Assembly (NCBI GenBank): GCA_965204405.1
Contig: CBDBEN010000005.1
Span: 1,364,001-1,428,000 of the forward strand
Reading direction: 5' to 3'
Length of the DNA: 64,000 nucleotides
Source of the DNA: JANQPX01 sp965204405
GTDB taxonomy: Bacteria > Pseudomonadota > Alphaproteobacteria > Geminicoccales > Geminicoccaceae
Both the position numbers and the translations under genes were made by a program. Positions within the stretch are counted from its first letter, which is position 1. Every line of letters begins with the position of its first letter. The notes beneath the pieces were generated by a model. The model worked only from the letters and a program-made list of their open reading frames with translations. It was not told where the DNA came from and searched no databases. Shown in pieces: positions 25,612-34,983 of the stretch.

Positions 25612-28199
25612 CCCAGTCGACCAACGGCCTGACGTCGCGCGAAACTTTGCGCCGGGATAATCGCTTGTACGAGGACTATCAGGCAAAAGAGGGGATCATC
25701 GACGAGTTGGTCGATCACGCCGGGAAGATCCGGCCCGATTGGCAGCCTTTCATCGCCAGCCTTTCAGCGATGACCGATGCCGAGATCGCCAACGCCTGGA
25801 GTGCTGCCGATCGCCTGGTGCGCGATGACGGCGTAACCTACAACGTGCACGGCGATCCAAACGGCGAGGATCGTCCCTGGCGGCTCGATCCCATCCCGCT
25901 GCTGATCGCACCTGGAGAATGGCAAGCCCTTGAACGGGGGCTGGTCCAGCGCGCCCGGCTGCTCAACGGGATCCTCGCCGATCTCTACGGGGAGCAGCGG
26001 CTGCTGACCGACGGCCTGATCCCGGTGCCGCTGGTCTTCAACAACGGCCAGTTTCTCCGCCCGGTCCACGGCGTCGACGTGCCGGACGGCACCTTTCTCC
26101 ACTTCCTGGCCGTCGACCTCGCCCGCGGGCCGGACGGGCGGTGGTGGGTCCTGTCCGATCGAACCCAAGCCCCGGTCGGCGCCGGCTATGCGCTCGAAAA
26201 TCGGGCGATCATGGCGAGGACCTTACCTGATCTGTTTCATGAGAGCCGCGTGCAGAGCCTGACCACCTTCTTTCAGGCCTTTCGCGACCACCTGATCGGC
26301 ATGATCGGCAATGACGACCCGGCGATCGTCATCCATTCGCCGGGCCCCGCTTCGGAGACCTATTTCGAGCACGCCTATCTTGCCCGCAATCTCGGCATTC
26401 CGCTGGTCGAGGCGGCGGATCTCACCGTGCGCGACCGGCGGGTCTTCCTGAAAACGCTGACCGGATTGCAGCCGGTCCACATGATTTGGCGGCGGGTCGA
26501 GGCGGAAGGCTACGATCCGCTGGAGCTGCAGTCCGGCAGCGTCGATGGGATCCCCGGCATCGTCGAGGCACTGCGCGCCGGCAACATCACCATCATCAAT
26601 GCGCTCGGCAGCGGCCTGGTGGAATGTGAAGCGTTGATGAACTTTCTTCCTGGCCTATGCCAGAGATTTCTTGGCGAGGATCTGCTGCTGCCCCAGACGG
26701 CGACCTGGTGGTGCGGGCAGGAGGAGGGGCGCCGCTTCGTGCTCGACAATTTGAGCAAGCTCGTGATTCGGCCGACCTTCGCCTCGCGCTCGATCATGCA
26801 GAATGTCCCAAAGCAAATCATCGGTGCCGAACTCGGCGCTACAGAGCGCCAAGCGCTTGCGGAGCGGATCGAACGCCAGGGCGAAGAGTTCATCGCTCAG
26901 GATCTCATCACCCTGTCGACGGCACCGAGCTGGCAGGAGGGGCGGCTGGCGCCGCGGCCGATCGCCCTTCGGGTCTATATCGCTGCTTCCGGCGACGGTT
27001 ATCGGGTCATGCCTGGCGGTTTGACGCGAACCTCGGAGCATAACGACCCGCATGCCGTGTTCATGCGCCAGGGCGATGCCAGCAAGGATAGCTGGGTGCT
27101 GGCGGACGGCAGGCAAAACGGTTTCGTCAGGCCCCTGCCGTCGGAGCAGCCCCAGGAGCCCAAGCGCGGCGGGCAGAACATTCCAAGCCGGGCTGCCGAC
27201 AATCTGTTCTGGCTCGGGCGCTATGCCGAACGGGCGGAAGGGGGGGCAAGGCTGGTTCGAAGCCTCGTTTCGCTCACGACCGCCGATGCCGGCAATGACG
27301 ATCCGGTGGTACGCGAAGCACTCCTCAATCTCATGATCGACCACGGTCACCTCTCCGAAACGGTGGCCGAACATTTCGCCGATCCCACCACCGAGGCAGT
27401 AGCGCGATCGCTGCACATGCTGATCCTCGACAGCGGGGCGGGCAACAGTCTTGGCGCCATGCTCGCCAATCTTCGGCAGACCGCCATTTCGGTGCGTGAA
27501 CGCATGTCGATCGATGCCTGGCGCCTTTTTCAAGACCTCCATCGGAACGCCGAAACCTATCGTCTCCGGGGCAATCGCGGCGCCAATGCATGTCTGCATT
27601 TTCTCAATCAGGTCCTTCGGATGCTCGCCGCCTTCAGCGGGGTGCAGATGGAGAGCATGACCCGCAGCTTCGGCTGGCGCCTTTTGGATATGGGACGCCG
27701 GCTGGAGCGGGCGCGTCTCTTGGCGAAATTGACCGCGGGACTCGCCGATCGGTGCGGTGACAGCGAAGAAGCCGCCCTCGATCTCGCTTTACAGCTCAGC
27801 CACAGCGCCATGACCTACCGTACCCGCTACCTTGCCGAACCGCGGGCCTTGCTGGTGATCGATCTCCTGGTGAACGATGCGAGCAATCCCCGCTCGATCA
27901 CCTTTCAGCTCGATCGACTGAATGATCACTTTGCCGCGCTGCCGCGCGATGCGGAAAGCGAAGGGTTGAGCGACGAGCAGCAATTGCTGATGCGCCTGCG
28001 CGCCAAGATCGACCTCGGTGATCTCCAAGAGCTTGCCGTCCCTTCGGGCAGGCAGCGGGAGCGGAAGGCACTATCGGCCCTGATGGCCGAGGTCGAGACG
28101 GATCTCGCCGCCATCTCGGATGCGGTCAGCAATCGCTATTTCAGCCATACCGAGCCGCTCGGCAAGTCCGGCCCGATTTGGCTGGGAACGCCACTCTGA
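25608..28199 (+). CDS. Circularly permuted ATP-grasp protein fused to an alpha-E domain
   Basis: An 863-residue fusion. Residues about 1-490 are a circularly permuted ATP-grasp type 2 domain (DUF404/DUF407), with LLNGILADLYGEQRLLTDGLIP, NNGQFLRPVHGVDVPDG and the nucleotide-binding LVEAADLTVRDRRVFLKTL; residues about 525-863 are an alpha-helical alpha-E domain (DUF403), starting ADNLFWLGRYAERAEGGAR. These families are proposed peptide-ligase-type enzymes. The GTG start overlaps the stop of the transglutaminase/DUF2126 gene, and a second transglutaminase follows, so this is one operon. Confidence 0.9.
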   Translation: MTQSTNGLTSRETLRRDNRLYEDYQAKEGIIDELVDHAGKIRPDWQPFIASLSAMTDAEIANAWSAADRLVRDDGVTYNVHGDPNGEDRPWRLDPIPLLIAPGEWQALERGLVQRARLLNGILADLYGEQRLLTDGLIPVPLVFNNGQFLRPVHGVDVPDGTFLHFLAVDLARGPDGRWWVLSDRTQAPVGAGYALENRAIMARTLPDLFHESRVQSLTTFFQAFRDHLIGMIGNDDPAIVIHSPGPASETYFEHAYLARNLGIPLVEAADLTVRDRRVFLKTLTGLQPVHMIWRRVEAEGYDPLELQSGSVDGIPGIVEALRAGNITIINALGSGLVECEALMNFLPGLCQRFLGEDLLLPQTATWWCGQEEGRRFVLDNLSKLVIRPTFASRSIMQNVPKQIIGAELGATERQALAERIERQGEEFIAQDLITLSTAPSWQEGRLAPRPIALRVYIAASGDGYRVMPGGLTRTSEHNDPHAVFMRQGDASKDSWVLADGRQNGFVRPLPSEQPQEPKRGGQNIPSRAADNLFWLGRYAERAEGGARLVRSLVSLTTADAGNDDPVVREALLNLMIDHGHLSETVAEHFADPTTEAVARSLHMLILDSGAGNSLGAMLANLRQTAISVRERMSIDAWRLFQDLHRNAETYRLRGNRGANACLHFLNQVLRMLAAFSGVQMESMTRSFGWRLLDMGRRLERARLLAKLTAGLADRCGDSEEAALDLALQLSHSAMTYRTRYLAEPRALLVIDLLVNDASNPRSITFQLDRLNDHFAALPRDAESEGLSDEQQLLMRLRAKIDLGDLQELAVPSGRQRERKALSALMAEVETDLAAISDAVSNRYFSHTEPLGKSGPIWLGTPL

Positions 28200-28283
28200 T
28201 GCCGATTTTTCCGGTGTTTGTACGGATCCATACAGCCACCCGATGTTGTTCTGGCACCTTGTCGGGCTGCAGGGCGGCTTGAT

Positions 28284-29174
28284 ATGAAATACGACGTCAG
28301 CCATGTCACGGACTATGTCTACAGCCAGCCGGTGTCGATCTCCCACCACCTCCTGCACATGACACCTCGGCCCTGCGCGCATCAGGTGGCTCACCGAAGC
28401 ACGCTGGTGGTCGAGCCGGCACCCGCCGTGAGCGCTGACGGCGTCGATTATTTCGGCAACCCGACGACCTTCATGATCGTGCAAACCTCCCATGAAGCGC
28501 TCACCGTCCGCGCCAGGAGCCTGATCGACGTCGAAACCGCACCGCCGCCCGAGCCGGGCGCGACGGCGCCCTGGGACCGGATCCCGGATCAGATCAGAGC
28601 CGACAGCTCGAAGCCGATGCTCGACGTCGCGCAATATCTCTATGCCTCCCCGTTCACCTCGGCGGGTGAGGAGGTCCACGCTTATGCCCGATCGTCCTTT
28701 TCGCCCGGCCGTCCCATGCTCGAGGCAGCGCTCGATCTGACGTCGCGCATCTTTCGGGATTTCGCCTATGACGGCAGCGCCACCGATGTCTCGACGCCGG
28801 TGGACGAGGTGATGCGTCTGAAACGCGGCGTGTGTCAGGATTTTGCCCATCTGCAGATCGCCTGTCTCAGGAGGCAGGGCCTGCCTGCCCGCTATGTCAG
28901 CGGCTACCTCCTGACCCATCCGCCGGAAGGTCAGGAAAGGCTGGTCGGTGCCGATGCCTCCCATGCCTGGCTCTCGGTCTGGTGTCCCGGCCATGGCTGG
29001 GTGGATCTCGACCCGACCAATGATCTCATCCCCCGCGATGAGCACATCACCCTTGCCTGGGGGCGTGACTACGGCGATGTCAGTCCGGTCAATGGCGTGA
29101 TGGTCGGCGGCGGCGAGCATCAGGTAAATGTCGCGGTCGATGTCCGCCCTATCGAGGATGATGGGACCGACTGA
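28284..29174 (+). CDS. Transglutaminase-like cysteine protease family protein
   Basis: A 296-residue protein with an N-terminal beta domain (MKYDVSHVTDYVYSQPVSIS) and a transglutaminase core. The catalytic Cys is in KRGVCQDFAHLQIACLRRQG, the His in GADASHAWLSVWCPG and the Asp in GWVDLDPTND. It ends the rightward operon 85 bases after the ATP-grasp/alpha-E gene. Members of this family are thought to cut or transfer at amide bonds, likely on a peptide built by the neighbouring ligases. The start at 28284 is chosen because the family begins with the beta strand. Confidence 0.9.
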   Translation: MKYDVSHVTDYVYSQPVSISHHLLHMTPRPCAHQVAHRSTLVVEPAPAVSADGVDYFGNPTTFMIVQTSHEALTVRARSLIDVETAPPPEPGATAPWDRIPDQIRADSSKPMLDVAQYLYASPFTSAGEEVHAYARSSFSPGRPMLEAALDLTSRIFRDFAYDGSATDVSTPVDEVMRLKRGVCQDFAHLQIACLRRQGLPARYVSGYLLTHPPEGQERLVGADASHAWLSVWCPGHGWVDLDPTNDLIPRDEHITLAWGRDYGDVSPVNGVMVGGGEHQVNVAVDVRPIEDDGTD

Positions 29175-29285
29175 AGCTTCGAACGGGCTGAGTGCCAAAG
29201 CGGTCCTTTGATCCGGCGCCAACTTTGCCGCTGATACCGCCTCTCTTCATTCTTTTTTCAAGATTGAGCGGCAAGGTGGTTTCCC

Positions 29286-29361
29286 GGTCCATGAGATCCT
29301 GGGAATCCGTCCGCCCGACGGTAGAGGGGGCGAGGCTCGGAGTCCCAGGATCTCATGGACC
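29286..29361. repeat. Family B hairpin repeat, copy B2
   Basis: GGTCCATGAGATCCTGGGAA at the left is mirrored by TCCCAGGATCTCATGGACC at the right; the loop reads CCGTCCG...GGGGCGAGGCTCGGAG. The element lies between convergent genes (29174 and 29436) and could serve as a bidirectional terminator-like hairpin, though no U-tract follows. Confidence 0.75.
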
Positions 29362-29435
29362 AAAGTTAGTTCTATCCCGGTTGGGTTGACGAAAGGTTAA
29401 GCCGATGAGATCGGACGAACTTCGCGATCAGGACA

Positions 29436-30431
29436 CTAGCTTTGGCTTTGATCCTGACCGGCAGGGGCTGGGTCTGAGGCCGCTTGATCGAAATAGGTGT
29501 TGGCGATTTCCCGGCCGAGGTTCTGAAAATCGAGCTGAACCCCGTCCAGGAACTCATGCAGCCCGTGGCCGATGATGTGATCGATGGGAAGGGTCACTTT
29601 TCGTTTCAGGTCCCGAAGCGCGCCGGTCTCGAGCACGACACCCTCGAGGGCAGGATCGTTCGCCAATTCGTCGATCAGCTTCCCGATCTCGCGGACACAG
29701 GTGGTGAGTGACCTGGAAAAGCCGGGATTGAACAGCAGGAAGCCGGCAACCATCCTCGGTGTCATGCCGCTCGGCTGGCTGCGTCGATAGGCTTGATAGG
29801 CGGCTGCGGATCGAAGCAGCGCATTCCATTGGCTGACATCGATCGCCGAGCCGACATCACCGACCATTGGCAGCAGGCGGTGATATTTTATGTCGACCAG
29901 CCTGGTAAGCTGATCCGCCCGTTCGACCTGTTTTCCGATCAGATAGAAGACCAGCCCCTGATCGCGGAACATCGTTCCTTCGACGATGCCGGTATGCAGC
30001 TGGCAGTGCTCCTTGATTCGGGCGCAAAGTGACGAAAGGTTGGCAGGGTTGTAGTCCTGCCGCTTCAGCTCCCGCAGCCACCTGTAGAAGACATTGAGCT
30101 GCGTCCAGAGTTCGATGCTGATCAGATGGCGAAGACCGCGGGCATTCTCGCGCGCCGCCCTGACCGATTGCACGATCGAATTCGGATTGTCCTGATCGAC
30201 CAGATAGAAGTGCACCACGGCCTTGGCGCTGGCTTCCCTATGCTTGTTGAAGAAGGCTTCGTCGTCGGCATGAAGCTGCACGATCGGAAGCCAGTCCTGA
30301 ACGCCGGTATTGTCGCGGGCGAAGGTCTCGTTGACATCGAGAATGCGCGCCAGGTTTTCGACCCGCTCGACATAGCGGGCCATCCAGAAGTGGTTCTCGG
30401 CGAACCGGGACAACAGGCTCGTGCTAGTCAA
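29436..30431 (-). CDS. Alpha-E domain protein (DUF403)
   Basis: A 331-residue stand-alone alpha-E protein with the family start LSRFAENHFWMARYVERVENLARIL. It follows the ATP-grasp gene at 30424 with overlapping stop and start, so the pair is translationally coupled. The called start is TTG; a start at the adjacent leucine codons nearer LSRFAEN is also possible. Its partner on the other side of the hairpin repeat is a fused version of the same two domains, so the window carries both split and fused forms. Confidence 0.9.
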   Translation of the reverse strand: MTSTSLLSRFAENHFWMARYVERVENLARILDVNETFARDNTGVQDWLPIVQLHADDEAFFNKHREASAKAVVHFYLVDQDNPNSIVQSVRAARENARGLRHLISIELWTQLNVFYRWLRELKRQDYNPANLSSLCARIKEHCQLHTGIVEGTMFRDQGLVFYLIGKQVERADQLTRLVDIKYHRLLPMVGDVGSAIDVSQWNALLRSAAAYQAYRRSQPSGMTPRMVAGFLLFNPGFSRSLTTCVREIGKLIDELANDPALEGVVLETGALRDLKRKVTLPIDHIIGHGLHEFLDGVQLDFQNLGREIANTYFDQAASDPAPAGQDQSQS

Positions 30432-31884
30432 GGACCCAGGTATCCTTCGTGCCTCCGCCTTGGGAGGAGTTGACGATCAGCGACCCCTTGCGCAGGGCAA
30501 CCCGGGTCAGCCCGCCGGGCAGCACCCAGGTGTCGGCGCCGGTGATCAGGAAGGGCCGAAGATCCACATGCCTGGGCCTGAGCCCCGCTTTCACCAGCGT
30601 CGGACAGACCGACAAGCCGATGGTCGGCTGGCTGATATAGTTATCCGGATCCGACAGCAACTGCTTCCTGCAAGCCTCCAGTTCCTCGGCGCTAGCTTTC
30701 GGCCCGACAGTGATGCCGTAGCCCCCCGACTCGCCGACAGGCTTGACCACCAGATCGGCTAGATGATCGAGGGTATAGCCAAGCGCATCCGGCTCGCGGC
30801 AGATCCGGGTCTCGACATTGGGAATGATCGGGTCCTGGTCGAGATAATATCTGACAATGCGGGGCATGTAGGCATAGATCGCCTTATCATCGGCAACGCC
30901 CGTACCGACGGCGTTGGCAAGCGCCACCCGGCCCTTTCGATAAACCCGCATCAGACCCGGCACGCCAAGAAGGCTGGTGGGTTCGAAGACTTCCGGGTCG
31001 AGAAAATCGTCGTTGATCCGCCGGTAGATAACGTCGACTCTCTTCCGGCCGGCCGTCGTTTTCATCATGACGAGATCATCGTCGACGATCAGATCGCTGC
31101 CCTCGACCAGGGGAACACCCATCTCGCGGGCGAGAAAGACATGCTCGAAATAAGCCGAGTTGTAGACGCCCGGCGACAGGAGCACGATCTGCGGATCGTC
31201 GATCCCTGAAGGGGCGATCTCGGCCATGGCGTCACGGAGCTGCTGGCCGTAATTGGAGACAGGGCGAATGCCAATGCCCTCTATCAGATCGGGAAAGGCC
31301 CGGGACATCAGATGACGGTTCTCGACGACATAGGACACGCCGGAGGGGGTGCGGCCATTGTCCTCAAGGACCCGAAACTGACCCTCCTGATCGCGGATGA
31401 TGTCGACGCCGCAGATATGGATATAGGTGCCGTGGCGAAGATCAACACCCTGCATCTCCGGCCGGTAATTGGCATTGCCAAGGACCAGCTCCCTGGGAAT
31501 GACACCGTCGTTCAGGATCTTCTGCTCATGATAGATATCATGCAGGAACAGATTCATGGCGGTGAGGCGCTGTTTCAGCCCGGCCTCGAGCACCGCCCAT
31601 TCCTTTGGGGCGATGACCCTCGGGATGACATCGAACGGCAAGATCCGATCGATCGAGTCCTTTTGCGAGTAGATCGTGAAGGTGATGCCGAGATTGAAGA
31701 GTTCGCGTTCGATGTTCCTGGCGCGCCGCTGAAGGGATCTAGGCTTCAGGCGATCGATCCGCTGGAGAAGCTTGCCGATGTCTGCCTGCCCGGCATCGGA
31801 CTGACGCAGCATTTCGCAATAGAACGCTCCCGGATCATAGTCCGCAAGCAATCCATGTCGTTCTCCGCCGACAGCCCCCATCAT
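30424..31884 (-). CDS. Circularly permuted ATP-grasp type 2 protein
   Basis: A 486-residue stand-alone protein of the DUF404/DUF407 family. Family blocks are LFLHDIYHEQKILNDGVIPR, NANYRPEMQGVDLRHGTYIH, the acidic VLEDNGRTPSGVSYVVENR and VVKPVGESGGYGITVGPKAS, which should bind ATP. It probably ligates a carboxylate to an amine. The ATG at 31884 is doubled (ATG ATG). It leads a two-gene leftward operon with the alpha-E gene and converges on the transglutaminase operon. Confidence 0.9.
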   Translation of the reverse strand: MMGAVGGERHGLLADYDPGAFYCEMLRQSDAGQADIGKLLQRIDRLKPRSLQRRARNIERELFNLGITFTIYSQKDSIDRILPFDVIPRVIAPKEWAVLEAGLKQRLTAMNLFLHDIYHEQKILNDGVIPRELVLGNANYRPEMQGVDLRHGTYIHICGVDIIRDQEGQFRVLEDNGRTPSGVSYVVENRHLMSRAFPDLIEGIGIRPVSNYGQQLRDAMAEIAPSGIDDPQIVLLSPGVYNSAYFEHVFLAREMGVPLVEGSDLIVDDDLVMMKTTAGRKRVDVIYRRINDDFLDPEVFEPTSLLGVPGLMRVYRKGRVALANAVGTGVADDKAIYAYMPRIVRYYLDQDPIIPNVETRICREPDALGYTLDHLADLVVKPVGESGGYGITVGPKASAEELEACRKQLLSDPDNYISQPTIGLSVCPTLVKAGLRPRHVDLRPFLITGADTWVLPGGLTRVALRKGSLIVNSSQGGGTKDTWVLD

Positions 31885-31996
31885 CTACCTGTTTCCTTCG
31901 TTGAACTATAAAATATAGAGAAGGCGTGCTTTTATGACCAGCTTGGCTGGCGGAAAGCCGAACGGCCACCGAAAAGATCACCGCAGCTTCGATCGT

Positions 31997-32230
31997 CTCG
32001 TGTCCTGGTGTCGAAGTGCGTTCGATGATCCGCCACTGGTTTGCCCTCGAAGAGAGAGCTCTTCATCTTTTCTTCATGATTGTGTGTCAGGGTGGCTTCC
32101 TGGTCCATGGGATCCTGGGACTCCCAGCCTCGCCCCTTCTTTCTAGACGGACGGACGGATTCCAAGGATCCCATGGACCAAAGTCAATTCTGCCCTGGTT
32201 GTGGCTTCATAAGATCGAAAAGTGCTCTAG
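31997..32230. repeat. Extended family B repeat, copy B3, ending in a family A edge
   Basis: The hairpin core is 32102-32179 (GGTCCATGGGATCCTGGGAC mirrored by AAGGATCCCATGGACC). To its left, 31997-32101 matches the right half of B1 in reverse orientation, including TCTTCATCTTTTCTTCATGA. To its right, 32180-32230 matches the left of B1 (GACTTTGGTCC) and then ends with TGGCTTCATAAGATCGAAAA and GTGCTCTAG, the right edge of family A. So the two families share an end. The gap from 31885 to 32564 has no supported gene. Confidence 0.65.
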
Positions 32231-32431
32231 CGCGCATTTCCAAGCCTACAATTGCGCTGATCTCAGACCATGCCTTCGGCGGCGGCCCGGAGCTTGCTGC
32301 CTTCGACCTTCGGGGAATGGCCGCTAACAGCGACGCTGGCCCGGCTTTAGTCCGGTGTCGGTGTTGCTGAAGCTCTTGTGACGGCAGACCTTAACCGAAT
32401 GTTCATCTTTATCTGACAGCTTCGGTTAACT

Positions 32432-32507
32432 GGTCCATGAGATCCTGGGAATCCGCCCGTCCGCCAAGAGCAAGGGTGAGGCTCGGGCTCCCAGGGTCGT
32501 ATGGACC
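32432..32507. repeat. Family B hairpin repeat, copy B4
   Basis: The left arm GGTCCATGAGATCCTGGGAA is identical to B1 and B2; the right arm (CTCCCAGGGTCGTATGGACC) has several changes. It sits 57 bases beyond the livF stop and could end the long leftward transcript of the transporter operon. Confidence 0.7.
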
Positions 32508-32564
32508 GATGCCGGTTCTAATTTGATTAGGTTTGCAAAGTGCAAACGCTGGGAATGATCGGCC

Positions 32565-33269
32565 TCATTGGCCGAAATAGGCGCGTTTCAGATCGGCATC
32601 GGCTTTCAGCGCCTCGACCGTGCCTCCCATACGGATTTCACCGGTTTCCAGAACGTGGAGATGCTGGGCGAGCGTCATGGCGAAATTGACGTTCTGCTCA
32701 GTGATCAGGATGGTCAGGCCAAGCTCTTGATTGAGCCGTTTCAGAGCCGCTGCGATGTCGGCACAGACTTTGGGGGCGAGGCCGATGGTCGGCTCGTCCA
32801 CCAGGAGAAGCTTCGGCTTGGTCATCAGCGCCCGGCCGAGGGAAACCATCTGGCGCTCGCCGCCGCTCAGTGTCGCGGTCTCCTGATCCGCGCGCTCCTT
32901 CAGGATCGGGAAGAGATCATGTGCCGTCGCCAGCCGCTCCTCGATGCCGTCCCTTGCCGAATAGGCCCCGACCAGGAGATTGTCGCGCACGCTCATGAAG
33001 GGAAAGAGATGGGCGCGTTCCGGTGCATAGCCGATGCCGAGCGCCACGTTTTTTCCTGAGCTGTTGGCGGTCAGTTCCTGGCCGTCGAGGCGGATCGAGC
33101 CGGTGGTCTCGGTCAAGCCCATGATGCTGTCGAGGAGCGTCGACTTGCCGCCGCCATTGGGGCCGATAATGCCGACGATAGCACCTTCCTCCACGCTGAG
33201 GGACACGTCATGGAGGGATCTCGCCATGCCGTAGAAGGCGCTTAGCTTGTCGATGTCCAAAAGTGCCAT
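32565..33269 (-). CDS. Branched-chain-amino-acid-type ABC transporter ATP-binding protein (LivF-like)
   Basis: A 234-residue ABC ATPase of the LivF type. Walker A is GPNGGGKST, the signature is LSGGERQM, Walker B is LLLVDEPTIGL, and the switch His region is ITEQNVNFAM, which is typical for LivF. It energises uptake through the two permeases upstream. It is the last gene of the five-gene leftward transporter cluster that follows the BMC operon. The substrate is not necessarily an amino acid; such transporters also move amides, urea and aromatic acids. Confidence 0.93.
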   Translation of the reverse strand: MALLDIDKLSAFYGMARSLHDVSLSVEEGAIVGIIGPNGGGKSTLLDSIMGLTETTGSIRLDGQELTANSSGKNVALGIGYAPERAHLFPFMSVRDNLLVGAYSARDGIEERLATAHDLFPILKERADQETATLSGGERQMVSLGRALMTKPKLLLVDEPTIGLAPKVCADIAAALKRLNQELGLTILITEQNVNFAMTLAQHLHVLETGEIRMGGTVEALKADADLKRAYFGQ

Positions 33270-33292
33270 GCCGACGCCCGCTCCCCCGTTTT

Positions 33293-34021
33293 TCAGTTGC
33301 CGAGATAGGCGGAGCGAACGCCTTCATCGTTCGTCACATCCTGAAAGGATCCTTCGGCGATCACCTGTCCGAAGGACATCGCCACCACCCTGTCCACCAG
33401 AGGCTCGAGGGAACGGAGATCGTGGCTGACGATAATGAAAGTCATGCCCTCCTTTCGCTTGGCGGCCAGGAGTTCGGAGATCTGAGCAATCTCACCGACC
33501 GTCAGGCCTGCAAACACCTCATCCAGCAACAGAACGTCAGGTTCGGTCGCGAGCGTTCGCGCCAGCTCCAGCTTTCGAAGATCGCCCATGGAGAGCTTGC
33601 TTGGCAGGCGATCGATATCCCCATCTTCGAACCCGACGCTTCTCGCCAGCGCCAGCTCGGCCTCGGGATCGTGGGGTCTGGTCAGCATGGACCAGAGATC
33701 GTCCGGCATCAGCCCGACCCGGATGTTTTCGGCGACATTCATCTCGGCGAAGGGGCGTGGCACCTGGTAAGTGCGCGAGACGCCCGATTTGATGCGTTCG
33801 TGAGTGGGAAGATTGGAAACCTCGCGGTCACGAAAATGGATGCTTCCGGCATCCTGCCTGAGCTCACCCATGATCAGGCTGAAGACGGTGGTCTTGCCTG
33901 CACCGTTCGGGCCGATCAGGCCCAGTGATTCGCCCTCCTCGATGTGGAAAGTGAGATCGTTGGTCGCGGTCAGGCCGCCGAAACGTTTGACCAGATGATC
34001 AACCTCAAGCAGCCTGGTCAC
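33293..34021 (-). CDS. Branched-chain-amino-acid-type ABC transporter ATP-binding protein (LivG-like)
   Basis: A 242-residue ABC ATPase of the LivG type. Walker A is GPNGAGKTT, the signature is LSMGDLRKLELAR, Walker B is DVLLLDEVFAGL and the switch His is in IIVSHDLRSL. The Q-loop region RTYQVPRPFAEMNVAENI fits LivG. The signature departs from the usual LPYGxQRRLE of LivG proteins. The GTG start overlaps livM by 17 bases, and the stop is 23 bases before livF. Confidence 0.93.
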   Translation of the reverse strand: MTRLLEVDHLVKRFGGLTATNDLTFHIEEGESLGLIGPNGAGKTTVFSLIMGELRQDAGSIHFRDREVSNLPTHERIKSGVSRTYQVPRPFAEMNVAENIRVGLMPDDLWSMLTRPHDPEAELALARSVGFEDGDIDRLPSKLSMGDLRKLELARTLATEPDVLLLDEVFAGLTVGEIAQISELLAAKRKEGMTFIIVSHDLRSLEPLVDRVVAMSFGQVIAEGSFQDVTNDEGVRSAYLGN

Positions 34022-34982
34022 CGGACCCCCTCACTCTTTGCTTGCCTATAAACCGCCCGACCGCGTCAGTCGCGATCGCATACAGCCCTTTGGGCTGATA
34101 GACGTAGAGAACCAGAGCGATGCCGCCATAGATGAAATAGCGCTCGGCGCCTGGAAGGAGAGGGCGGAGATACTCCAAAAGGAACGTCAGGAAAAATGCG
34201 CCTGCCATCGGCCCGATGATGGTCGACGCACCGCCGATTAGCGCCGCGACGATGATCGTGAACAGAAAATTGATGTCGAACAAAGCGCGCGGTGCGATCG
34301 AGCCCAGGTAATGCACGTAGAAAGCGCCGCCGAGGCCGGCGACGAAAGCGCTGACCATGAAGGCGAACAGTTTGAGCCTGGTGGTGTCGAGCCCGCTGCC
34401 GCGCACTGAGTCCTCATCCATGCCGATGGCGGACAGTGCCGTGCCGAGCTGGGTGCGGCTCAAGCTCCAGAGACCGAAAGCGACGATCGCCATCAGAACC
34501 AGCGACAGGTAGAAATTGTTGACCGCCCCCGAGGTAAGGGTTTCGATCCCGGACATGCCGCGGGTGCCGCCGGTGATGTCCGGGCGGATCACCTGGACGA
34601 GCTGGTACATCAGCTCCATGAAGGCGAGCGTAACCAGGGCGAAATAGGTGCCGCGGATGCGAAGGGCAGGCAAGAAGAACAGCGTGCCGGCGAGCATCGT
34701 CATCAGCACCGCTGCGGGGATGCTTATGACGATTGGTACGCCATAGCGGTAGGAGAGTATCGCCGTCGTGTAAGCGCCGATGCCGATCAGGAACGGATGA
34801 CCGAAACTGACATAGCCGGTACGTCCGGACAAGAAGTCCCAGCTCATCGCGAAGATGGCGAGATACTGCGCGAAGATGACGGTACGCAGCGTGCCTTTTC
34901 CGACCAGCAACGGCAGAAGGCACATGCCAAGGACGAAAAAAAACCAGAGAAGGAGATGGCGCCTGGTGATAGTGGCGGCCAT
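34005..34982 (-). CDS. Branched-chain-amino-acid-type ABC transporter permease (LivM-like)
   Basis: A 325-residue integral membrane permease with about nine hydrophobic segments. The LivM-type cytoplasmic loop that contacts the ATPases is visible as ALSAIGMDEDSVRGSGLDTTRLKLFAFMVSA. It pairs with LivH-like protein encoded two bases upstream. The N-terminus (RRHLLLWFFFVLGMCLLPLL) begins with a signal-anchor-like helix. The overlap with the downstream ATPase gene shows tight coupling. Confidence 0.92.
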   Translation of the reverse strand: MAATITRRHLLLWFFFVLGMCLLPLLVGKGTLRTVIFAQYLAIFAMSWDFLSGRTGYVSFGHPFLIGIGAYTTAILSYRYGVPIVISIPAAVLMTMLAGTLFFLPALRIRGTYFALVTLAFMELMYQLVQVIRPDITGGTRGMSGIETLTSGAVNNFYLSLVLMAIVAFGLWSLSRTQLGTALSAIGMDEDSVRGSGLDTTRLKLFAFMVSAFVAGLGGAFYVHYLGSIAPRALFDINFLFTIIVAALIGGASTIIGPMAGAFFLTFLLEYLRPLLPGAERYFIYGGIALVLYVYQPKGLYAIATDAVGRFIGKQRVRGSGDQAA

Positions 34983-34983
34983 G

